Source: Cryptomeria japonica (taxonomy: Eukaryota; Streptophyta; Pinopsida; Cupressales; Cupressaceae). From it: 64,000 bases of DNA. The notes under the pieces are model-generated. The model saw only the letters and a list, made by a program, of their open reading frames with translations. It searched no databases and had not been told where the DNA came from. The position numbers were made by a program, and so were the translations under genes. Below, piece by piece: positions 10,047 to 23,300 of the stretch. The number at the start of each line of letters is the position of its first letter. Position 1 is the first letter of the stretch. The DNA is taken from contig NC_081409.1 of assembly GCF_030272615.1 (NCBI RefSeq), forward strand, positions 529,764,291 through 529,828,290, written 5' to 3'.

Positions 10047-10857
10047 TGTTAGGGGTCCCACAGATATTGAGAGGAGGGGGGGAGGGGGATGAATCAATAT
10101 CTATCCGGTAATTAGAATTTCTTAACTTAAAACATGCAGAACATAATATAACAGTGTATCGGTATGCAAGAAATAATGCAATAAACAGAATCAAGAACAT
10201 ACACATGAAAAACAGACCATAACACAAGATTTTAACTAGGAAACCCGGTGTGGGAAAAACCTCGGTGGAATTTGTGACCCACAATATTCACTCACTGGCC
10301 AATAAGAGAATATTACTTACAATAGGGGCCTGCACATGCAGGAAGGCCAACTGCCTAGAGCTCACTGCTCAATGGGAAGTCTCACTGACTTACAATAAGG
10401 ATTATACAAATCCAATATCTTGTACTGCTTTACAATAGCATCTTCAATGCCTGATTCAGTACCGGTTCCTGCTCTGTTCTTTACATATACCCCTTGACCT
10501 ATATTTCGCACATTAGGTCTGCCTAATATTTTCCTTAATGCTTCTACATCACCTTACAAAATGTCTACAATGATCTCTTTTATATATAAGAGTCATTTTA
10601 CAATTTTGCCAAGTTGGCTTACACATTTTATAATAATAAACAAAATAAAATATAACAAAATCCTGTCGGCCTCTGTGCCGGTATACTTCCTTTCTTCTGT
10701 GTCGGTGCCGGTGTCGGTGTCCTGAGTGCTGGTGTAGAGTGTGATCTGCTGATGCCGGTATAATGCCTTTGCCGATGCCATAGGATTTCAAGGTTGCCAT
10801 CAATGACAAAACCTTCAATCACATACAATGTCTCATTGGAGTGTGCATATGCCAATA
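10047..10857 (-). repeat. Element F LTR, copy 3
   Basis: About 811 bp, starting TGTTAGGGG on the plus strand and ending GCCAATA, followed by TAACT. It matches copies 1 and 2 along its length, including the GC-rich CCGGTGTCGGTG-type segment near 10670-10760 that contains most of its CpG sites. Confidence 0.85.
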
Positions 10858-10862
10858 TAACT

Positions 10863-11255
10863 TTTATTAGAGGATGTTCTTCTACTCAGTTCAACAATAA
10901 TTACTCTTTGGAATTAGATCTATTGTATCTTGCCTTGAAGAAGTGATCTTCAATGTTTTGCAAGTCCATTGTATCATCCCTAAGGTTGTGCACCTTAGCC
11001 CACAAGTCGAAATCAAGTTCAGTGAGCTTCCTTGGTGTAGTGCTTAAAAACTTTGTAATTTGTTTTCATATAGTGAGATAGTTCTCCTTGTGGATTTTCC
11101 CTCATTGGGTTTTCTGTGTAAAATCTTAGTGTCCTTGTGTGATTGATCTTTTATTTTTTGTTGTTTACTTCTGCACATATGATAATTGGAATGAATGATG
11201 AATGCATGGTTAAGTTTTAATATATGCTAATTCACCCCTCCCCCCTCTCAGCATT
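10863..11255 (+). repeat. Partial LTR of another copia-type family
   Basis: The segment ends in the pattern typical of the 3' part of copia-type LTRs in this window: CCCTCATTGGGTTTTCTGTG, a TTTTGTTGTTTACTTCTGCA stretch, then AATTCACCCCTCCCCCCTCTCAGCATT. No complete ends, primer-binding site or target duplication are visible, so I treat it as an old truncated LTR on the plus strand. Confidence 0.55.
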
Positions 11256-12566
11256 CAAAAATGTTCAACATCCTTGAACTCATTGTAGGTGTTAGGCTTA
11301 TTCCTCATCGTGTCACCACCCATGCTCAGAACAGTATCAAACAACACTAACTTAGCAATTCTCCTCCAACACACCAAAGACCAATAATTAGACAAAAGAG
11401 GAAAGATCCAACAAGATATTAAGTGAATCAGATGCATACCATAGTAATAAGTAATATTACTAGGCACCATCCCCATAAATTGCCAAATGTGCTACGACAT
11501 GCCCATGGTACAAAAAATAAGGCGAGATAAGGAAAACTTCACGTTAACAATCACCCTCACATAATTGGAATTAAAGTTGGCCTTGTAAGTATGACAAAAA
11601 TTAAAATTTTGAATCCCATTGGAGATATAAATTGTTCACAGGTCATTAGTATAGAGAAAGGTTGCTAGAGTTATGTGATATCAAATGTGAACCACATTGA
11701 CAAACCATCCAGGGATGCCAAATCAACAAGATGGCTATGCTTGTGATTATTTTTACATGTCTTATTGTATGATTTTTGTTAATTGATTTTTTTTTTTTTG
11801 ATATTTAGATAATGATTAAAAATTTATATTATAGATATTTAATTTATCAATTATTTTTTGATTTATTTAATTATTTTAATTATTAAAAAAGACAAAAAGA
11901 AAAAGCACCGTATATAAATAAAAATGATTTTTTTGAGGGACATGGTAATGATTGAAGGAAAAGAAAAAGCAGCAAATATAAACAATAAGGATTAGATATT
12001 AGGGAAGTATTGACCAATTAAAACATATTAATTTTTATTTTTTTCATTAAAAAAAACACATTAACTTTAACCACCCATTCGTAGCATTGACCCATTAAAA
12101 ATCATCTAGTCGACGTAGATGAATGGGAAGGAAGATAATATAATATAACCACTCTGTTTAGTTGCCAGCGTCGTTGACTATACAGAATTTTTTGTTTTTA
12201 GCTACGTGGACCACTCAAAATCACTCTGCCTTCAATTTAATGCTAAGCATACCTGATGATTGAATTTGACGGGGAAAATGTTGGCCACTTATGAGTTTAT
12301 AATGATATTTTAGGTTTTGAATATGATAAATATTATAGCTGTTATAAGATTTAATCGAAGAGGATTAGGTCGATTTTTTTAAACTGCCGTTTTAATACAT
12401 TCGAATTAACCAATTGAAATTTGTAACTTAATAGAAATATGAATTTTTCACGGTTGGTATTATTATTGTGATTTCTTCAATTTGATATTTAATATCTTAA
12501 ATGTATGAAATTTTCATAATTCATGATAAATTAATTTTTGATTTTTGGATTTGATTGCATGATCTA
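11256..12566. other. Unassigned intergenic stretch
   Basis: AT-rich, with one minus-strand open frame at 11255-11476 containing SNYWSLVCWRRIAKLVLFD. It has no start context or domain I recognise. Nothing else is supported. Confidence 0.4.
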
Positions 12567-12862
12567 GAGGAAAGGACACAATAGTTAAGCCGTGTTCCAA
12601 TTTTTGTGATAGAAGTTGTTGATTTACTACTCCCGATACTTGCTGATTTAATGTCTAATTTTTGTACAACATTGCACCAATAGTTGTGACTTTAAAGTTG
12701 TTACTGCTATGATGAGTACCAATAATTGAATGAAATATACCATTTGTTGTAAAAAGCAACCAATCATATGATGCCACATCATTTGCACAAGTATTAGGGC
12801 CCCTTTTGCACACCTATTGATCAAGTACGAAGTTAGGATGCACAACTATAAGTCCTCTCCTC
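12567..12862. mobile_element. MITE-like element, copy 1 (about 296 bp)
   Basis: The ends are imperfect terminal inverted repeats: GAGGAAAGGACACAATAGTT on the left, and the complement of the right end reads GAGGAGAGGACTTATAGTTG. TA flanks both sides. The interior is related, in opposite orientation, to the element at 26673-27110: both hold TGGCATC...TGATTGGTT-type text, CAATAGG-GTGCAAAAG-GG and ACAACTATTGGTACA-like segments. No coding capacity. Confidence 0.65.
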
Positions 12863-13748
12863 TAAACACAATAAATCTAAAAATCAATAAATTATTTTAA
12901 CTTTATTTTTTCTCCATCATCACACTTCATAATCCATCCCACCAAAAAACCGAGAAAAAAAAAAAAAACACTACAAAAATTGACCCAACTTTCTAACCCC
13001 TATTCCATACTATCACATCACTGACACTGCCCAAGGAATACAACATCCCATGGATTAAATGAGAGGAGTTTATTTAGGCAGAAACTCCAAATTTGAGATA
13101 TGGGAAGTGAAACCAAAAGCAGTATCCTCCAAAATGGAGGAGTAAACGCACAGATTCTGTCTGCTACTCAGAACTCGTTTGACCGTATTTCATAAATCCC
13201 TACAGCCTGTCTTCCCAAGTTCCAACGCACGCTGCACTGGTTAAAAAGAAACATACAAAAATCACCTAATCATGCCTTATCCAACAAAAAACAGATACAT
13301 CTTATTTATTAGTGTATGGGTTGCCTGCGTTTTATATGGCTGCATACAAGATTCTAACGTCAACGTTTGTGCCGTCACGATGTTTGGGTCACTCACAAAT
13401 CTCTCGTGTTTCTTTCATTGCAATTTGCGTCTTTAATAACTACGTCTGCGAGACCCAAAAAGCTTTTCCATTGTCAAGTAGCTTAAGCTTTATGTGAGTC
13501 TGTGCAGTCTGGGAAAGAGGCCCACTACACTCCACTTTTCACGGTCACGTCTCAGATGAATTGACGGATCATGGTTTTCGTAACTGCTCGTAATTTGGGA
13601 TAGGTTTCAACTTTTACATTTTCTCATATTGCTGACGTCTCTGCTGCTACTCTGCTTGAAACGAAAATTTCTCGGCCTTTGAAAGTGAGGAGTAGGTAAC
13701 GGCATTTATGCAAGGACTGAAAGTAAGGACACTGACTGATACAGTAAG
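12863..13748. other. 5' flank of the coiled-coil gene, no coding feature seen
   Basis: Between the MITE-like element and the upstream repeat array. From about 13140 it is less AT-rich and keeps more CpG than the surrounding transposons, which fits promoter-proximal DNA of an expressed gene. I could not place a TATA box or transcription start with confidence. Confidence 0.35.
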
Positions 13749-14252
13749 AAATTACGATGATGGGATGGATGTAAGGACATCTGAGTTGAAAGATTTCTTG
13801 CTTGTAAAGATCGGTCGGGAAAGCTCGGGATTTACTGTGATGGAGCAGAGAAGACCGTTAATCTTGTGAGAAGTTTCAGTATTTATGGGGATTGAAAAAA
13901 TTACGATGATGGATTAGATGTAAGGACATCCGAGTTGAAAGATTTCTTCTAAAGAGTGGCATTTACTGTGGTGGAGCAGAGCCGACTGTGGAAAGCTCGG
14001 CATTTACTGTGATGATGGAGCGGAGAAGACCGCTAATCTTGCGAAAAGTTTCAGTATTTATTGCGATGGGAAAATTACGATGATGAAATAAATGTAATGA
14101 AATCTGAGTTGAAAGATTTCTTCTGAAGATCGGTCGGCAAAGATCAGCATTTTCTGTGATGGAGCGGAGAAGAGCGGAAAGCTTGGCATTTACTGTGATA
14201 GAGCAGGGAAGACCGTTGATCTTGCGAAATGTTTCAGTAGTTATTGCGACGG
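13749..14252 (+). repeat. Three-copy imperfect tandem repeat upstream of the gene
   Basis: Units begin at AAATTACGATGATG near 13749, 13898 and 14072. Each contains ACATCTGAGTTGAAAGATTT, GGCATTTACTGTGATGGAGC, GAAGACCGTTAATCTTGCGA and a closing TTTCAGTATTTAT. Within units there are further partial duplications of the CATTTACTGTG segment. The array ends about 100 bases before the start codon, so it is probably 5' untranslated region or core promoter. Confidence 0.75.
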
Positions 14253-14355
14253 AAAGAATCCAGAGGTGTAAAAATTTTCAACTCCTGTGTTTTTGATGTC
14301 TGAAAAGTAGGGTTGGATATTTCAGCATTTACGTCGACCGAAGGCAGGGGATTGA

Positions 14356-17300
14356 ATGGTGTGGGAAGTTGTAGGTGAAGACAGTGGAAGAGCGATGGAG
14401 AAAAGAGGCGGTGTGGAAGTGGAAGAAGACAAAGGCGGGAAGATTTTAGCCAGCTATGTCGGAATTGCGTGTGCTTTAGCAGTTGTAGGTTTGCGAGTCC
14501 CGAGATCGAGTGCCGGGAAGGAGAGGGTACTAGGAAGTGTGTGTCGGTGTGAGTGGGAGGTAGAAAAGAGTAATCTTGTGAGAAAAATTGACCAAGCGTT
14601 AGCAGAGGTTGAAGAAATGAAGAAACGCAGATGTGAGGATGCTAAGGCTAACGACAAAGTGGCTGCCATGTTTGCTGCTCGGACACATCAGTGGAAGGCA
14701 GAAAGAAATCAACTCAGAAAGCAATTGGAAATGCTTTTGAAGCAATCGGAGGTTCTTGAAAGAAGTCCAAGCCCCTGTCCGCAGTGCACGAGAAAAGAGG
14801 AGATGATTGCAGGTTTGGAGGCCAAATCCCTGCAATTGAATAAAGAACTTATTCGTGCCTTTGATCAGATAGAGTCTTGTGAGAGAGAGCGTAAAAATAT
14901 CTTCGAGGAAAAGGAAGAGATAACACAGAAGTTTGCTAAATTGCTGAAGGATGATGAAGAAAAAGGACAAATTATCTCTTGTCTGTTGAGGAAATCTGGG
15001 GAGAAAGATGAGTTTGGCAGAGAGCTTTCGATAATGGAAACACAGAGAAGGCAAGGAGATTGGACGGGGCTTGATAAGTCTCTGTATGCTGCCCACATTA
15101 AACAAAGGCATTTGCAGGAGCTGGATGCATTTGAGAGGCAAATGAGAGCTAAGGATGAGAGAATGGAGGCTTTTCGCCAAAAATTGCTCCTAATGGAAGA
15201 TGTGACGGAAAAATTGAAGGCAGAGAATGCGGGTCTGGCTCAAAGTTTAGAACAGGCGAAGCTCAAAATCGCGGAATTGGAAGTTCTGTTGGAGGACAAA
15301 GACTCAATTTTAAAGTCGGACAGCTTCCAGGAGAAAAATAGAGCATTTTATGCGTCCGGGGATGGCTGGCGGAAAGTCGATGGTAATGCAAAGATCAAGC
15401 TGGAAAAGGAAGCAGAAGAAGCTAAAAGCTTTAGTGGTGTGCATCAAGCAGAATATACAGGAAAAGGTCTTAGGTCTTTTGGGATGAATGAACATGAAAA
15501 CTATTATGAAAAGCAGAAAGAAAGATTGCGATCTCTTCTAGTGACAAGCGAATCAATGCCAAAAACTTATCTGGACGGTTCCATATTTGTTGGCAAGCAC
15601 AAGCTATATTCTGAAGAGATGGATCATATTCTGCCGGTGGAAGATGTCCATCTAAAATATCTCATTGAAGAAGCTACTCAAGCATTCAATTCTGGATGCA
15701 AGTTATCTTCTCTGGAAGGCGCAAGAAAGACTAGTGAAAAAACACGAGTGGGTAGTTTTTCAGAGACTTACGAAACAGAGAAGGATGATTCAGAAGTAGA
15801 GAGGAATCATCCTGAAGATTCGCCAGTTGTTGTTGATAAGCATGTTTCTGAAACTCTTCAATTCAATCAAACAGAAACTGAGTTTGAACTCCAATCAGGG
15901 TTGGGTTTCGTTGGTGAAAGGCAGAAAGGTAGGGCATCTTCTTTGGCAGATACAGAATCTCAGATAACAATGTTGGGGCACAACGGACAGCTAAAAGGAA
16001 AAACTGTTTCTGAAGACCTTTATTTGGCCTACAAGACATTAGCTACAACACTTGAGATTGTTCACCCTGGAAAAGAACCTGATGGCCAGGTAAGTTGAAA
16101 TTGTGCCAACGAAGTACATTTCTTAGAACATGTTCAGTTCTCATGCTATCGCTATTCAGATAATGTTAATAGGATTTTAGGATGCGTATCTACATAAGAG
16201 AATCCATTTTTTAAAAATATTTCCACAGAAACTAGATTTGCTTCTGTCATTTAACACTAAACTCGTTGAACAGGGAACCATACCCCAATAGAATGCTTTT
16301 AAATTTGCTTTTTGCATTTTGTTAGGGTATACGAAACTTTCAAAATGGTTAGTAGAGGTTGGCTTGAAACTTCTATTGGCATTGTGTTCTTTGGTCTCTA
16401 CCTGTATTCTGTACATAAACAGTGCACTGGTTTGAAGTACCTACTGTTACACCTACTTGTTTTTTTCTTCTTAGCTGAAATAAACTATGATTCAAAATTT
16501 CAACCTTACCTTTCGTACCAAGCATGTGCCTATTCTCTAATTGTGAACTATACGCTTTGATTTCAGGCTTCCACCTATAATAACGTAAGTCACTTGTAGC
16601 TAAATGGGTTTAAGTCACCTAATGTATTCTATTATCCTAGCGTGTCACATGTAGGTCAATATCATAGCATGTTAGTTCATTATATGAGGCACAAAGAGGA
16701 ATTGGTTATATTATTGAAAAGAAGTGACAACCACCTTAGGGTAAATGGATAAATTCAACAGTGCAAGGAGTTGAGATCAAGAAGTTGAATCATTGAGTTT
16801 TCATTGTGCAAATGAAAACCCATGATCAGTCAATCAATAAACTCAACATGTCCAAGGAGTTCAAATTAAGTAGTTAAATTGTCAATTTTCATTGTAAAAA
16901 ACCAAGTTCAATTCTTAAAGTAATATCTAATGTAGAATTCTAAGTTGTGAGTTCTTCTACTAATTGATTTAGATGGTTGTTTGAACCATATTTGTAGACT
17001 CTCAAAAATATTAAAAAATAAACTCAAGACAAGTAAGTCGTTAACCCTAGATTACAAAGTTGAGATAGTAATTGATGTGCAAATGCACCTTTCGAAATAA
17101 CCAGGACACTTGTCGTTAACCCTAGGTTACAAAGTTGAGATGGTAATTAATGTGCAAATGCACCTTTCGAAATAACCAGGGCATATTAGGACTTAGCTTT
17201 GTGTGTGGAGACTCTTAGCTCAAATTTGCCAAATCAAGGTTCTGTACTCCAATACGGAATTGATAAGCTTGACAGATGGCCGACTATTTTGTTATCCACT

Positions 17301-20300
17301 AAATCCATCTTTGTGAAAGATGCTTAGAATATGTTAGTCTTGTTGTCTAGGTCTTTGTTTAAAGAGTAGGTGATGTTGATGTACATGTTTAGAAATTTGC
17401 TAACCGAGGGTCCTCTTTTATTAAACCGGATCTTGATTTAATGGTTTTGGGACAAAGATCGAAGGTACAAGCAAGTATACAATTTAAGATCAAAGGTACA
17501 AGCAAGTATACAATATGTACACTAATCTATTACCAATTATTGAGATACTGGGTAAGCAAATGATGCAGTGTAATGCTCTCTTGAGTTGATCGAATAATTG
17601 TTTCTTAATGTTTGATCTTGGGTTTCTTAGATGCTTAGAAATGAATTAGGGTTTTCTTTTATATAACAACCTAGCACACAAATTAACACATTTCATGCTC
17701 AATTCAACAATGGCTGGTAGGAAGGGAGTTGGCTTGGGCATAAATTTAAATTTGAATTTGAAAGTTTTTGTGCACTTTTTGTACTTGTGGACTTGACCTA
17801 GGAAAGGAAAAAGGAATGAATAAATTGAAGAGTAGGACTTGTCCTTGGGGTCTTTGAAGGTATGATCATGTTAGGTTCAAGCTAATTGCTAGCTTTATGC
17901 AGCAAAATTTCACGTGTACTCTAGTCATTACATTAAGGATAGCCTGGTCAAAATGAATCCAAAACAAAGGGGAAAAGTGCAGGGTATGCAATTTTTATTC
18001 TTATGGTCATTTATGTAGGGATTGCAAACATATTTGTTTAATCTTAAGTGGACAAAAGATGAAGGTGTTTGTGCACCATAGAGGGATTTGGTATGTACAC
18101 TTGATAGGACAATATACAAGGCAAATATGAAACAAATCTCTTTGTGAGCCAAGAGGGTCTCATACATCACATTAGTGGGGCCTACTTGGCAAACAGTGGG
18201 AAAAAAGGTTTTATCTTTTTGTTTAACCATTTTAAAATATCTTTTTTAATATTTCCATCAACATATTATTGAGGACAAAAAATACATCAGCTAAACAATT
18301 ACAACATGATAACAATGATGAGGAATTTTTCTAAAGTGAAAGAAAAATCATGTCTAGGGGTTATCAAGCAATAAAATGTAAAGAACATTAACTGACTGTT
18401 TGTTAAAATATAAATTATATTTCATCAGAGTCATTATGTATAGGCATGTTAGTCTCTTCATTGATGTACCTATTTAAGAATCTTCAGATCCACCTATTTG
18501 AATATGTAGAAAATATTATACGATAGTCTCCAATTTTCTACAATATTTAAGAGAAGAAACACTATCTTTGACTATCAGTGAAAAAAAAATCAATGTGTAA
18601 CAATTTGTTTTGAGTGCGCATCATGATCAAAATTATTCTCCTCATTGTGATCAGTATCCTTCATACCATCGAATATAACATTATCAACTGAATTTTGAGC
18701 CATTGTATTATTGAGGCGAGGACTTCTTCTCAATGATGGCGAGACTTTGGCATAACCTCAATTACCCCAAACCCAAAAAAGATAAAAATGATGAAGCAAG
18801 GTAAATGGAGATTGATATAAATCCTCAAACGTAAAAAATTCTCAGGTCTGAAAATATAAATCAGAAGAAAACCTTAAGGTCAAGATCTAAGAGGGCGTAA
18901 ACTGTAAGATCACATGGGTCTCTCAAGAAATAAAAAGGAAAATAAACAACCTTATCCTTTTCTAATAAATCTAAGGTAAATAATCAATCAAACAAGACAT
19001 TCACTTAACCCAAGAAAATACCGAGCTGCAACTTATAAAGCTTTTGAAATAAATGTTTGAATTTAAAGAAATAAAGGAACTTGATGAAGATTCCCTATGG
19101 TAGAAGTTGCCAATCGATTCGCCTCTTCATTAGAGCGTTGGTAATGATTAACTAAAAACCTCTCTATCAACAAATTTTCTCGTTTGTTGCTCTGGTTCAC
19201 TTTTGCACCTATAGGTTTGAACTCTGCATGTAGAAAAGGTCTGGATAAAAATTCATGATTGGAACGTCTTGACGTTCGGATCTTGCAAATTGAAGGGGGT
19301 GGCGGTGTCGATAGACTCTATTTAGGAGTTTTCTAGGCTATGATTGTTCTTCTTTGGTTGAATCCTTGTTGCTTATTCACTGGTTTGGTGAAGATGATCA
19401 AAAGATAGCAACCAGACTGGTTTGGTGAAGATGATCAAAAGATAGCAAGCAGACATGTGGTGATGCTTATGATTCTCCATGATGTGGAGAATGATAATGC
19501 TATGAAGCTTTGGATGGACGATGGATCATTCGAAATGAATTAGGGTTTCTTCTTAAATACAACACCCTAACACACAAATCAACAGTTTCATGCTCAAGTT
19601 GGCACATAATGTTAGTTGGATGGAGTTGACTTTAGCCCAAAGTTAAGATTTGAATCTGTAAGTTTTCCAAGGTTATTTCCATGCCTACGGTTTTGACTTT
19701 GGATAACAAATGGATAAAATAAGAATCAAGACCAGCCATGGGGAGATTATTTCTGATCATTTATGTTAAAGTGCACTTGTACTCTAGTCATTGAATTAGG
19801 GACAATCTGGTCAAAGTGAGTCCAAAAATGAAGGAGAAAAAATTGCTACACTATGATATATAATATATTTTAGAGATTATAAAAACTTCTAAGTTCAAAT
19901 AGATAAAAATGAAAATTAGGGGTTTTACTTAAAATTCTTAGAATCTAGGTGTTATAGGATAAGATTAGTGGTTTTACTTAAAATTCTTAGAATCTAGGTG
20001 TTATGGGATAAGTTTACGAATTGACTCTCCTAATTTACCAGATAGATAGAAATGGAAACTTAGGGGCATTACTCAAAATTCTTTGAATTTAGGTGTCATG
20101 GGATAAGTTTACGAAGTGAGTCCCCTGGGGCTATAATGCATCATGTAGAGTCTGGATCAGTTTTGATATTCTCAATCCTAGTGTACTCTTCTTAGTCCAT
20201 CTCTTTCTATTTATAGGTTGCCGAGCAAAGCACATCTCAACTGCAAACAGCTCCTGGTGTTAGCTTCCTGGCAAAGAAAGACGATGACATAGCGTTTGAT

Positions 20301-23300
20301 GCTATGTCTTACCTGACACACATGCTACAAAGGTATGCATAATCCACGACTATCATCAAAATATTTGTTGTTTTTAATTTTTGATAGGGGATGCTTCTGA
20401 CTGTTCATAAGAGACTTACTTGAAAGTGAGATTATTTTAAGGTACTATTGTATTTTCTGAATCCTTATTTTATATTTCGCTTCAATCTTATTTATTCATA
20501 AGGGATTCTTCCTGGAATAAGGCTGGAGTTCTGGAAGTATCCTCAGAGGTTAAAACCCTTGAGCACGAATTACTGCAGCTGGAGAATATAGCCAAAACAA
20601 TGGAAACAAAATGTAATGGATCCAAAGATGGAAAATCGATTACAAATGTATTTTCTGACAATGGAAATGAAAACAGGCAAATTGAATTGAACCAAACAGC
20701 TCTTTCTTCCATTCGTGTGCTAAAGAAACAAGTAAAGAGATATCAGGCTGTAATAGGAAAAATTGATGACTTATGCAGGAGAATGGTGAGTACATCTAGC
20801 CTTTCCTTAATGATGCACTTCCAAGTGGACTAGCAAGTTGCGATTGGTAGAATTTATAGAGAAAACTTAAATGCATCGGCGTGAATATTTTGCACTTTTG
20901 TCTACGTTTTCATTTTGCTTTCCAAAATGTTTTTTGTTTCATGTTCTGAAAACTCTTTTCCTGCAAATGTTTTGTATTGACACTGCAACATCATGTGAGA
21001 TGGCAGAATGATAAAGATCCAGTGCACATTATTAGTGGCACTAGAACAAGGGAATATATTGCAGCACAAGAGTTGTTTCTTATGGAAACAGCTCAGCTTC
21101 AACGTTATGTGGTAGCTATGGGACAGAAATTGACGGCAGTGCAATCAGATATTGCACGTAACTTGTTAGCTTTGAATAGTGATGTTGCTGTTCCTGCCAA
21201 CTTCAATGTGAGGCAGTCAATTGTGACTATAAAAATTAATTTGAAGGAGATACAAAGAAGTTTGGAAATCAAGTTGGCCAGAATCATTGGTGACCTTGAG
21301 GGAACATTAGCGCGTGATGGAATACTACATGTAAGGAACTGTTGCTCTTTTAAACTCTTTCCCTGTATAATGTTAGTCTTTACATTAGAAAAGAAATATC
21401 AATTCAATATGTTGTTTAAAATTATCACTTGAAAAGTGTATTTTATCTTATCACCGGTGTCGACATTTTACAATCTAGGCATCTTACATTGGTTTCCATT
21501 ACCAATGAATATACCCTGATAAATTTGAGCTTGGATTTAAATGGAAGATAGCTTGCTGCCTCTAGCCCTAGCTGATTGTATTGGACGGACTTGACGATTC
21601 TTTGGCCATAGGTTCTTTTCTTTTTTCCCTTTTTTTGTTTTCTAGTTGGTAATTTAGAGACGCTCCCTTGCATTTTTTTGATACATGCTTGTACTTTTCT
21701 AGTTCCATTAAGTTTGTTTTTATCAAATCTGGATGTTAATATATTTAATTTATTCCTTTCTATATTATTGCAGTAATCATAGTTAGATTATCCTCTATTG
21801 AACTGTTAAGCCTCCAATTCTGAGATTCTTCGTAAGTTTGTATGTAGTCTGCTTGAGGTTTTGGGGTGAAGACCTCGGATAGGCATTCTTTGCTCATAAT
21901 GAACTTGCATCATCCATTACCAGGCAGGAACAATTCTCAATGATTATAAGTTTTCTTCCTATTTAAACTCAACCAAGTCATGAATTCAATGTCATAGCAG
22001 CTATGACACAGTCCACACAAGTAGCAGGACTTTTCCTTTTATTTTTGGCAGAATGACCAGCCAGCTCCCTATAATATAACTCTGTTCCAAGCTTTACATG
22101 ATTCAGAACATTCTCTTAGTGTAACTGCCATTGATATAGAGAATGCTTTGGCTTCGTCGAGCTCAAGAAGCAGAAACAAGTTATCAATTCCTTTACAAGC
22201 TACTATGCTTGACCTTAAGGCTTTAATCAGATCTCTATGCCCTGTGAGAATATAATGAAGCTAATGCAGGGGAGAACACGAACCTCCTCGCAAGCTACAA
22301 ACTCACACAGCTCAACACATGAGACAAACAGAGACTCTGTTCTTAATTACAAAACTTATATTGCAATAATGAAGTAATTTTTTTATTCATCGAAACTACA
22401 AACATACAATTCACTATTTGGGCCTTCTAATGACCCCTCTCTCTAATTCCCAAACAAACTGCTCTCTTCTAAATATATGTAACTGAGATTTGTCTCTCCT
22501 CTCAAGACCTGTAATCTTAGCAGCCCTCTTCGTGTCATCATGCACTCTTCTCTATTCAAAAAGCCCTCCTATCTTCTCCATCTATGCAGCTCCCTCTCTA
22601 TTTTTCGTTTTGGTTCAATGCCTCCGCTCTTTCTTCCTTCGCAGACTCCCCCTTTTCATTGCCGTCCTTTTTGCAATTTTTGCATTATATTCATCTTTGG
22701 ACCGATTCTTCTCCTCCCTTGGTCCTCCTGCACGCCCCCCCCTCCTTCATAACCGCCCCCCCTTTATAAAATCTGCCACCAATCTTTCTTTTAATTTTCC
22801 ACTACTCCCATATGCACCCCTGTTTCCATGCTCCCATTTTGGGACGGGCTGATGTGGCAAAAGTCCGAGCCAATTCATTTGCTTGAAGATTTATTAAGCC
22901 TCGACTTCTCACTATCCCCACTTCATTGCACCTTTTTACTCTCCTTAATTCTCCTCGATTTCTCATTCCTCTTCTGCTCGTGTTTCTTTTCATACCACAG
23001 TTACAAACTCTGCCGGTACACCTGTCAAAAGCCTTTTCTACAAATCCATTTTGCTCATAATTCGTTGAGGCATTCTGTCAACAATTAAGGTGCTCTGTAA
23101 TTAAATCCACATTTTGCATACACGTATACCTTTCGGCACAGTCAGGCAGGATGCTGGCAACGGTTATGGGGACTGGTTTTACACCAGCCAATTGCCTTTT
23201 GCCTCTTCATTGCTGTTTGCCAGATGCTCCTGCATCAGAAGCTATCCCATCCTGAAGAGTAATGTTTCAGTCTCAGAGATGTTCTCATCATTCTCCTGTT

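Larger units (their letters stand above)
6166..10857 (-). mobile_element. Tandem pol-less LTR mini-element: LTR-internal-LTR-internal-LTR (element F)
   Basis: Three LTRs of about 0.8 kb in the same (minus) orientation separate two near-identical internal units of about 1.13 kb. The whole array is bracketed by TAACT at 6161-6165 and again at 10858-10862, so it behaves as one insertion, later expanded or inserted as a tandem. In minus-strand order each unit is: LTR, two-base spacer, initiator-Met primer-binding site, an antisense gag-like fragment, one arm of an inverted repeat, a coiled-coil coding fragment, the other arm, polypurine tract, LTR. There is no protease, integrase or reverse transcriptase, so movement would depend on another element. 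The fragments resemble parts of element A at the right of the window, which suggests F is a rearranged deletion derivative of a relative of A. Confidence 0.85.
16090..20216 (+). other. Intron 1 of the coiled-coil gene (4.1 kb)
   Basis: Donor CAG|GTAAGT at 16089/16090, acceptor TTTATAG|GTTGCC at 20216/20217, phase 0. The length is mostly unique AT-rich sequence with several local tandem duplications, listed separately. I found no identifiable transposon ends inside it. Confidence 0.75.

Noticed and set aside
17041-17125. TTAACCCTAG words resembling plant telomere repeats
   Set aside because: Only two copies, each part of a 75-bp duplication; no array of the telomere unit.
22802-22993. Minus-strand frame in intron 5
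   Set aside because: Purine-biased shadow of the pyrimidine-rich block; no motif or start context.
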